Assembly (NCBI RefSeq): GCF_004362215.1
Contig: NZ_SNWR01000001.1
Coordinates: forward strand, 744,001 to 808,000
Reading direction: 5' to 3'
DNA from: Paractinoplanes brasiliensis
Lineage (GTDB): Bacteria; Actinomycetota; Actinomycetes; Mycobacteriales; Micromonosporaceae
DNA: 64,000 nt
Part shown: one piece after another, positions 57,976-64,000 of the stretch
Layout: the number at the start of each line of letters is the position of its first letter
Position numbering within the stretch: the stretch's first letter is position 1
Translations under genes and position numbers: made by a program
The notes under the pieces: model-generated
Told to the model about the DNA's origin: nothing
What the model saw: only the letters and a program-made list of their open reading frames with translations
Databases searched by the model: none

Positions 57976-59364
57976 ATGCGGCTGACCACCCTGCGCCACC
58001 CGTGGCGGGCGGCGCTGGCCCGATGGGGCCGCATCCCGGGGATCCGGACCGCGAAGGTCACGCTGGCCGCCGTACTGGCGTACGTCATCGCCGATCTGCT
58101 CAACACCACCGCGTCACCGATCCTCGCGCCGCTGACCGCGATCCTCGTGGTGCAGGTGACCGTGTACCAGACGGTCACCGAAGGACTCCAGCGTGTCCTG
58201 AGCGTGCTGGCCGGCGTCCTGGTCGCGGTCGGGCTCGCCACCGTCGCCGGGCTGAGCTGGTGGAGCCTCGGGGTCGTGGTGGGCGCGAGTCTCGTGCTCG
58301 GGCAGCTTATCCGCCTGGGGCCGCACACGCTGGAGGTGCCGATCAGCGCGATGCTCATCCTCGCCGTCGGCGGCGGCGCGGCACCGCAGGCGGCGACCGG
58401 GCGGGTGTACGAGACGCTCATCGGCACGGCGACCGGCATCGTGGTGAACTTCGCGATCGTCCCCCCGGTGCACGTGGGATCCGCCGGCTCGGCGGTTGCC
58501 GGCCTGGCCACCCGGCTGGGGGACTTCCTGCGCTCGCTGGCTGCCCAGTTGCGCACCGGGTGGTCGCGCCAGGCCGCGGAGGACTGGCTCACGGCGGCCC
58601 GGGGCCTGAGCGCAACGGTCCTGGAGGCCGACCATTCGCTGGTCCGGGCCGAGCAGAGCGCCGTGCTGAACCCGCACGGCGGGGAGGTCCGGGTGGCTCA
58701 GCCCCGCCTGCGCACGGCCCTCACCGCGATCGAGTACTGCACCATCGTCGTCCGCACCCTGTGCCGGGAGATCTTCGACCGGACTTTCTATCTACCGCCG
58801 GAGCTCGAGGCGGAGGCCTACTCCGCACCCGCCCGCGTCGCCCTGGCCGATACGCTGGACGCCGCCGCCGCGGCCCTCGACGGCGTAGCCGCTGTCGCCC
58901 GGGGCGCCGAGCCGGTCGACACCACTCGCGCCCGGGTGCTCGCTCAGCTGGACGAGTTGTACCAGCGACGGGAAATTCTGGGCCGCCTCTTGCTGGTGGA
59001 CCCGCAGGCCGACGCCGCCGCCTGGCAGCAACACGGCGCGTTGCTCACCGCGGTGGACCGGCTGCGGGTCGAGATCGAGGCGGCCGTACGCCCGGCCGCC
59101 CAGCCGTGGCGCCCGCCGTCGCTGACCGAGGGACCGCGACGCGCGGCCCAGCGCGTCGTGGGCGCCGCCGAGCAGACCCTTCCACTGGTCACCGACCGTT
59201 CCCGCCAGGCGGTACGGCGGATGATGGACGCCGCGGCGGAGCATCTGGCCGGCCCCGGCCCTCGTACGGCGCCTCCTGGCCGGCCGGGCCGCGGCACCGA
59301 GCCACCGGTCGAGGCGGAAGACCCGGCGACGCCTCCGCCGCGACCGGGCACCATCGAGCCGTGA
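57976..59364 (+). CDS. FUSC-family membrane protein (aromatic-acid exporter-like)
   Basis: 462 aa. Residues 30-150 contain four to five membrane helices (TLAAVLAYVIADLLNTTASP, LAPLTAILVVQVTVYQTVTE, VLSVLAGVLVAVGLATVAGL and TATGIVVNFAIVPP), matching the FUSC/aromatic-acid-exporter core. The C-terminal 300 residues form a cytoplasmic helical domain (AEDWLTAARGLSATVLEADH, RRMMDAAAEHL). GAGGAG precedes ATG 57976. It may export phenolic acids. It is divergent from the SRPBCC gene; no regulator is adjacent. Confidence 0.78.
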   Translation: MRLTTLRHPWRAALARWGRIPGIRTAKVTLAAVLAYVIADLLNTTASPILAPLTAILVVQVTVYQTVTEGLQRVLSVLAGVLVAVGLATVAGLSWWSLGVVVGASLVLGQLIRLGPHTLEVPISAMLILAVGGGAAPQAATGRVYETLIGTATGIVVNFAIVPPVHVGSAGSAVAGLATRLGDFLRSLAAQLRTGWSRQAAEDWLTAARGLSATVLEADHSLVRAEQSAVLNPHGGEVRVAQPRLRTALTAIEYCTIVVRTLCREIFDRTFYLPPELEAEAYSAPARVALADTLDAAAAALDGVAAVARGAEPVDTTRARVLAQLDELYQRREILGRLLLVDPQADAAAWQQHGALLTAVDRLRVEIEAAVRPAAQPWRPPSLTEGPRRAAQRVVGAAEQTLPLVTDRSRQAVRRMMDAAAEHLAGPGPRTAPPGRPGRGTEPPVEAEDPATPPPRPGTIEP

Positions 59365-59516
59365 CCTCGGGCGGTCGGCGGCCCGATGACACCCGGCCTC
59401 AGGTCTGTCCGTCAAGCTGTCGTGTTCCAGCAGTGCCTCACCGAAAGCACGGGGCGACCTCGACGAGGCGCGGTCCACCATCGCCCGGCACTTCTCTACC
59501 ACCTTCGTCGACGCAC

Positions 59517-59982
59517 TCACCGGGGCAGCGTGCTCCAGGAGCCTGCGGGCGACTCGTCGTCGGCTGGTTCGCCGAGCAGAACGGCGGTGCGGCTGCCCAG
59601 CGCGATGGTGAAGCCGGCAATCAGATAGATCGCGCCCAAAGCCACCGGTGTACCAGGGAACGCCCTCGGTGTGGTTGCGTACGCTGACGAGCGCGGCCAG
59701 CGCGAACGTGCCCATGCCGGCGGCCATCACCCGCGTGGATCGGTACTGGTGGGCGCCCGGGAGCGACATGAGCATGCGGTCGAGGGCAGCCGCGACGATC
59801 TCCGGCAGCACGGTGACCAGGAACGCCGCGCGGTCGTCGGGTGTGAGGCGGACCAGCACGAACTGCCACGCGGTGGCGAGGAACGCACCCGCGACGGTGA
59901 TGACGTCGACGGCGTACGTGGCCCGAGCCGGCCGGTGGCCGAACGGCGCCGCCGCGAGCAGTCTCGAAGCGAGTCCCACACC
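59517..59982 (-). pseudogene. Decayed integral membrane protein
   Basis: On the minus strand, ATYAVDVITVAGAFLATAWQ then FVLVRLTPDDRAAFLVTV, RVMAAGMGTFALAALVSVRN, and, after a frameshift near 59640, GTPVALGAIYLIAGFTIALG followed by SRTAVLLGEPADDES give three membrane segments of one protein. The 5' end is cut off at the serine-recombinase fragment. Family not recognised. Confidence 0.5.
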
Positions 59983-60156
59983 CCGCTGATCAGCACGGAT
60001 CTCTACGAACGCGCCCAGCGAACCGTGAAGACGCGTGGCGCCATCGGAGAGGGCGGCAAGGCACCGCGACGTAGCCGGCATGCCTACCTCTTCCGCGTCC
60101 TCCTACGGTGCGGCCTGTGCGATCGCGTTATGGAGGGCAGCGTCAACCACGGGCGC
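59974..60156 (+). mobile_element. Serine-recombinase C-terminal fragment
   Basis: PLISTDLYERAQRTVKTRGA then RRSRHAYLFRVLLRCGLCDR and VMEGSVNHGR match the zinc-beta-ribbon region of large serine recombinases (PLVDPELFERVQ..., LRGLLFCGVCGRRM). The catalytic domain is absent and the frame is broken at the IS982 junction. A remnant of an integrated element. Confidence 0.65.
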
Positions 60157-60774
60157 ACTGGCTGCGCTACGCCCGCAAGCATCTGCGTGGGATGTTCCCG
60201 TACCTGCCTTGCCAGGACGGCTACAACAAGCGGATGCGCAAGGCCGGGCCGCTGCTGGCCCTGGTGATGCGGCATCTGGCCACCCGGACCCCGTCCTGGC
60301 ACGACAACCTACGGCTGATCGACTCCACCCCCATCCCGTGCGCCGCCTCCCGGGAGACAGCGAAACGATCGGAACTGGCCGGTGACGCCGGATACGGCTA
60401 CTGCGCCTCGCACTCCCGGTTCTTCTGGGGATTCCGGCTGTGCCTGGTCTGCTCCGGCGATGGACTGCCGGTGATCTGGGGCCTGGCGAACCCGAAACTC
60501 GGCGAACGGGAGGTGATGACCGCCCTGCTCGAAGCCGACCACGACCTCGTCCAGACCGGTCAGGTCCTGCTCGGCGACAAAGGCTTCGCCGGCCGCGAGT
60601 TCGAAACCTTCGTCACCGAACAACTCGGTGCGCACTTCGTACGCCCGGACCGCACCCCTGACCGGCGTCTTCGTCCGCGTCGCACAACGACTACTGGCCC
60701 TGACCACCGTGATCTGGCACAACTGGACCATCGACGCACCCGTCAAGCGTTCCCTGATCGCCTACGACCACTAA
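60157..60774 (+). mobile_element. IS982-family transposase remnant
   Basis: HWLRYARKHLRGMFPYLPCQ then DGYNKRMRKAGPLL, LRLIDSTPIPCAASRETAKR, YGYCASHSRFFWGFRLCLVC and QVLLGDKGFAGREFETFV match IS982/IS5-type transposases. The first two catalytic Asp (IDST, LGDKGF) are kept. Near 60655 about 30 residues including the catalytic Glu are lost with a frameshift, after which LALTTVIWHNWTIDAPVKRS then LIAYDH is the normal C-terminus. The 5' end is missing. Non-functional. Confidence 0.72.
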
Positions 60775-60794
60775 AGACTCAAGGAATCAATCAT

Positions 60795-61895
60795 CTAGTG
60801 TCCTGCGCCAGGAATTCGTTGAAGATATGAGGCGAGACGTTCGAGGATCTCGTCAGCGGTTTTGGTCCAGATAAAGGGTTTCGGGTCGCTGTTCCACTGG
60901 TCGATCCAGGAGCGGATGTCTTTCTCCAGTGCTGGGATCGATCGGTGGGCGCCGCGGCGGATCTTCTGGTCGGTGAGCAGGCCGAACCAGCGTTCCACCT
61001 GGTTGAGCCAGCTGGAGTAGGTCGGGGTGAAATGCATGTGGAAGCGAGGATGCGCGGTCAGCCACTGCCGGACGCTGGGGTGTTTGTGGGTGCCGTAGTT
61101 GTCGCAGATCAGGTGCACGTCGAGGTCGGCGGGTACTTCACGGTCGAGTTTGGTGAGGAACTTCTTGAACTCGATCGCCCGGTGCCGGCGGTGGATCGAG
61201 CCGATCACGGTACCGGTGGCCACGTCCAGAGCTGCGAACAGCGTGGTGATGCCGTGCCGGACGTAGTCGTGAGTACGCCGTTCGGGCATGCCCGGCATCA
61301 TCGGCAGCACCGGCGCCGACCTGTCGAGGGCCTGGATCTGCGACTTCTCGTCGACCGCCAGCACGAGGGCCTTCTCCGGCGGGTCCAAGTACAGACCGAC
61401 CACGTCACGAACCTTGTCGATGAACTGCGGATCGTTACTGAGCTTGAACGTATCGACCAGATGCGGCTTGAGCCCGAACGCCTTCCACACCCGGCCAACC
61501 GTCGACTTCGACAACCCCGACTGTTCGGCCATCGACGCCCGCGACCAGTGCGTCGCGTTACCCGGGGTCGATTCCAGCGTCTTGACGACCACGTCCTCGA
61601 TCCGCTCGTCGCTGATCTTGCGGGGCGCGCCGGGCCGTTGCTCGTCGACCAGGCCGTCCAAACGGCGCTCGAGGAAACGCCCGCGCCACTTGGTCACCGT
61701 CTGCGGCCAGATCCCCAACTGCGCCGCGACGTCCTTGTTCGAGCGCAGACCCTCATCCTGCGCACAACCCAACACGATCCGGCACCGCACCGCCAGAGCC
61801 TGCGACGACTTCGCCCGGCGAGACCACCGCACCAACGTGACCCGCTCATCCTCGGTCAACACCAACGGCACCTTCGGGCGTCCACGACCAGCCAT
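60795..61895 (-). CDS. IS630-family transposase
   Basis: 366 aa, full length. An N-terminal helix-turn-helix (KDVAAQLGIWPQTVTKWRGR and FLERRLDGLVDEQRPG) is followed by a second HTH (MAEQSGLSKSTVGRVWKAFG). The DDE catalytic core has Asp in LAVDEKSQIQAL, Asp in HLICDNYGTHKHP and Glu in SSWLNQVERWFG. Translation runs through the left terminal repeat. The TAG stop at 60797-60795 is made of the TA target duplication plus one flanking base, so its stop depends on the insertion site. Probably active. Confidence 0.92.
   Translation of the reverse strand: MAGRGRPKVPLVLTEDERVTLVRWSRRAKSSQALAVRCRIVLGCAQDEGLRSNKDVAAQLGIWPQTVTKWRGRFLERRLDGLVDEQRPGAPRKISDERIEDVVVKTLESTPGNATHWSRASMAEQSGLSKSTVGRVWKAFGLKPHLVDTFKLSNDPQFIDKVRDVVGLYLDPPEKALVLAVDEKSQIQALDRSAPVLPMMPGMPERRTHDYVRHGITTLFAALDVATGTVIGSIHRRHRAIEFKKFLTKLDREVPADLDVHLICDNYGTHKHPSVRQWLTAHPRFHMHFTPTYSSWLNQVERWFGLLTDQKIRRGAHRSIPALEKDIRSWIDQWNSDPKPFIWTKTADEILERLASYLQRIPGAGH
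60798..60823. repeat. IS630 left inverted repeat
   Basis: Outer end GTGTCCTGCGCC, inner end AATTCGTTGAA, separated by AGG. It pairs with 61914-61939. Confidence 0.88.
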
Positions 61896-61913
61896 GAACG
61901 AACTCTACATTAA

Positions 61914-61939
61914 TTCAACGAATTAACGGCGCAGGACAC
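61914..61939. repeat. IS630 right inverted repeat
   Basis: Reverse complement of the left repeat except for the three-base centre (GTT instead of AGG on the matching strand). Confidence 0.88.
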
Positions 61940-61949
61940 TAGTGGCCGG

Positions 61950-64000
61950 CTAAACCTGAGGGCTACCGTGCGATCGGGCCGGCTGGAGACGGGTCAGGCG
62001 GTTCAGGTGCTTCTCGATCTTGTCTACCACTTGAGGCGTTCGAAGGTTACCCATCAGGTCTCGGGCCAGCCGCCAGGCGGCGCGAGCGCCGGCCGGGTCG
62101 TTCAACGCGAGCGCGATGTCGCCCTGATTGAGCAGGGCCGAGGTCAGGCCCATCTGCCACCCGATCTGGCGGTACAGCTCGGTGGCCTTCTTCCAGTAGG
62201 TCAGTGCGGTGGAAAGGTCGCCGGCGGCACGACAGCTGTCAGCCAGCGCCTCGTAACTCAGGCCCAGCGCGTTGGGGTCGCCCAGCTGTTCCGCGATGAG
62301 CAGCGCGCGGTTCGCCAGCTGCCTGCAGACGTCGACCTGGCCGAGGTTGGAGTGAGCCTCGGTCAGCACGGACAGGACGCCGAGCTCACCGGTCCGGTCG
62401 CCGAGCGACGCGAAGATGTCCCGGGCGCGTCCGAGCAGGACGACAGCCTCGGGGTCGTCGCCCTGCTCGACGCTCAACTGGCCCAGGTTGCGGTATACCA
62501 GGGCCTGCTCCGGGCGAAGTCCGAGGCTCGCGAAGAGGTCGAGCGACCGCCGCAGCAGGCGCGACGCGGAGTCGTAGCGGCCCCACATCATCTCGGCCCC
62601 ACCCAGGCTCCGGGTGGAGTAGGCCCGGCCGAGGTCGTCCCCGGCTTCGGAGGTCGCCTCGAGACAGGCGCGCGCCATCGTGGCCCAGTCGTGGTACCAC
62701 CCCTCGCCCTGGTTGAAGCGCTGCAGGCTCAGCGCCAGTCGCCAGGCGGTCGCCACCTGGCCATACTCGAGCAGGCGATGAACCATGGCCCGCAGAGCCT
62801 GTCGATCGGCGCTGAACCAGGCAATGGCCTCGGCCGCCGTGCTCGGGCGGGTGGCGACCACGTACCCCGGCGCATCGGGCGGTTCCAGCACCACCGTGGG
62901 CGAGAGGAGCAGATCCGCCGCGTAGGCACTCTGCCGATAGTGGCTCGCGAGCCGCCGGAAGGCGTCGTCCCGGGCCGGGCCGTCCTCGTGCGCGCGGATC
63001 AGTTCGTGGGCATAGGCCCGGATGAGGTCGTGGGTGGTGAACCGGCCCGGCGACCGTTCCGTGAGTAGTCCCGTCCGCACCAGTTCACCGGTCAGCGGCC
63101 GCGCCTCAGCCAACGGCACGCCGGCCAGGCTGGCGATGGCCGGGACGGTCGCATCGGGCCCGGGATGCAGGGACAACAGCCGGAACGTCCGCGCAGCAGG
63201 CGCACTGAGCATCCGGTAGGACCACGAGAAGATCGCCCGGATGCTGTTGCCCATGTCGTCGTCGGAGAACCCGTCCAGGCCGCCCTGCGCGTCCCGCAGC
63301 TCCCTGGCGATGTCGGTCAACCGGTGATCGGGATGGGCCAGAGCCCGGGCGGCCACCACTGCCAGCGCCAGCGGGAGCCGTCCGCACCGCGCGGCGATCT
63401 CGGCCACCGCGTCGGGGTCGGCCGACGTCCGGGTGTCTCCGATCCGCACGGCCAGGAACTGACGAGCGTCCTCGTCCGACAAGACGTCGAGGGTCATGAG
63501 ATGCGCGCCGTGCGCCGTGGCCAGACCCGTCAGCCGCTTCCGGCTGGTGACCAGTACCAGGCAACCGGGAGCGCCCGGTAACAGCGGGCGCACCTGCTCG
63601 ACGCTGCGCGCGTTGTCCAGGACCACCAGGATCCGGCGACCGGCCAGGACGCTGCGATACAGCCCGGACCGGGCACGCGGACTCGCCGGAATGTCGGAGT
63701 CAGGGACGCCGAGGGCGTTGAGAAAGGCCCGCAGCGCCTCCTCGGGCGGCAGCATGGCCTGTTCCGGGTCGAACCCCTGCAGGTCGACGTACAGCTGCCC
63801 GTCCGGGTAGGCGTCGGCCAACTGGTAGGCCAAGCGGATGGCCAGCGTCGTCTTCCCGATGCCGGGGATGCCGTCGATGACCAGCACGGGCGTGGAAACC
63901 TGGCTCATCACGTGTCCGTTGAGCAGGCCGAGCGTCCGGCGCTGGGCCTCGTCGCGGCCGGTGAAGTGTGGCAGTTCGGCCGGCAGCTGCGCGGGCAGCA
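61950..64000 (-). CDS. SARP/AfsR-type NB-ARC-TPR regulator, N-terminus beyond the window
   Basis: At least 683 codons are visible; the frame continues past 64000, where PAQLPAELPHFTGRDEAQRR is the usual linker before an NB-ARC domain. The ATPase has Walker A DGIPGIGKTTLA, ILVVLDNARSVEQVRPLLPG and CLVLVTSRKRLTGLATAHGA. A winged helix follows (FSWSYRMLSAPAARTFRLLS, GLLTERSPGRFTTHDLIRAY), then TPR repeats to the C-terminus (SLGGAEMMWGRYDSASRLLR, NLGQLSVEQGDDPEAVVLLG). It resembles the SARP-type protein at 43345 in plan. Whether it carries a DNA-binding and BTAD region cannot be seen. Confidence 0.85.
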   Translation of the reverse strand, partial: LPAQLPAELPHFTGRDEAQRRTLGLLNGHVMSQVSTPVLVIDGIPGIGKTTLAIRLAYQLADAYPDGQLYVDLQGFDPEQAMLPPEEALRAFLNALGVPDSDIPASPRARSGLYRSVLAGRRILVVLDNARSVEQVRPLLPGAPGCLVLVTSRKRLTGLATAHGAHLMTLDVLSDEDARQFLAVRIGDTRTSADPDAVAEIAARCGRLPLALAVVAARALAHPDHRLTDIARELRDAQGGLDGFSDDDMGNSIRAIFSWSYRMLSAPAARTFRLLSLHPGPDATVPAIASLAGVPLAEARPLTGELVRTGLLTERSPGRFTTHDLIRAYAHELIRAHEDGPARDDAFRRLASHYRQSAYAADLLLSPTVVLEPPDAPGYVVATRPSTAAEAIAWFSADRQALRAMVHRLLEYGQVATAWRLALSLQRFNQGEGWYHDWATMARACLEATSEAGDDLGRAYSTRSLGGAEMMWGRYDSASRLLRRSLDLFASLGLRPEQALVYRNLGQLSVEQGDDPEAVVLLGRARDIFASLGDRTGELGVLSVLTEAHSNLGQVDVCRQLANRALLIAEQLGDPNALGLSYEALADSCRAAGDLSTALTYWKKATELYRQIGWQMGLTSALLNQGDIALALNDPAGARAAWRLARDLMGNLRTPQVVDKIEKHLNRLTRLQPARSHGSPQV

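Larger units (their letters stand above)
60798..61939 (-). mobile_element. Intact IS630-family insertion sequence
   Basis: Terminal inverted repeats: left 60798-60823 and right 61914-61939 share GTGTCCTGCGCC, then three mismatches, then AATTCGTTGAA (23 of 26 identical). The element is 1142 bp and is flanked on both sides by TA (60796-60797 and 61940-61941), the IS630/Tc1-mariner target duplication. It contains one full-length transposase gene. It lies 8 bp downstream of the right-hand NB-ARC/TPR gene. Confidence 0.9.

Noticed and set aside
1..64000. CRISPR array, rRNA, tRNA, prophage or biosynthetic megasynthase
   Set aside because: No spaced direct repeats, ribosomal RNA sequence, phage structural genes or NRPS/PKS modules were seen anywhere in the window.

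Overview
This is 64 kb of very high-GC actinobacterial DNA. The dense and often overlapping genes, frequent GTG/TTG starts, probable leaderless starts, SARP/AfsR-type regulators, DesK-type histidine kinases and F420/LLM-type enzymes fit a Micromonosporaceae chromosome such as Actinoplanes. The assignment rests on gene content and codon style only. No rRNA, tRNA or CRISPR array was found.

Left third (about 0.6-9.5 kb): a catabolic island that spells out the whole trans-4-hydroxy-L-proline pathway. It encodes a 4-hydroxyproline 2-epimerase, a three-subunit FAD/[2Fe-2S] D-hydroxyproline dehydrogenase, a DapA-family pyrroline-hydroxycarboxylate deaminase and a 2-oxoglutarate-semialdehyde dehydrogenase, plus an ornithine-cyclodeaminase-family reductase and an LLM oxidoreductase. 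A GntR/FCD regulator sits in the middle. Two near-identical 19-bp dyads (2339-2357 and 4455-4473) lie at the start of each transcription unit and look like its operators.

9.7-28.4 kb: a cyclic-amide (hydantoin/oxoprolinase-type) locus. One HyuA/HyuB pair reads leftward beside an M17 aminopeptidase. A leftward operon encodes an ABM-type protein, an RbsABC-type importer, a degenerate HyuA-like protein, a DUF917/S-Me-THD protein and a PucR regulator. Divergent from it is a second HyuA/HyuB pair with an amidohydrolase. The substrate is not known.

28.4-39.2 kb: a Rho_N-like small protein, a HEAT-repeat protein with two CxxC pairs, a truncated NMT1-type lipoprotein, an exported alpha/beta hydrolase, two histidine-kinase/response-regulator pairs in tandem, and a divergent ABC-2 exporter.

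39.6-49 kb: small stress or redox genes (DoxX, NTF2-like, F420-type NADP reductase, VOC protein), two TetR regulators with striking palindromic operators, an O-methyltransferase and a SARP/NB-ARC/TPR regulator. This stretch also holds a gene graveyard: ISAs1 and IS701-like fragments, a frameshifted ArsR-arsenate-reductase fusion, an L-rhamnose isomerase stub and a truncated SDR.

49.2-59.4 kb: a fused double histidine kinase, a second histidine kinase, a NarL-type regulator, an XRE regulator divergent from an SDR, a zinc alcohol dehydrogenase with an SRPBCC partner, and a FUSC-type membrane protein. 59.4-62 kb is a second mobile-element scar (membrane-protein, serine-recombinase and IS982 remnants) next to an intact IS630-family element. 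That element lies 8 bp downstream of another NB-ARC/TPR regulator, which runs off the right edge.
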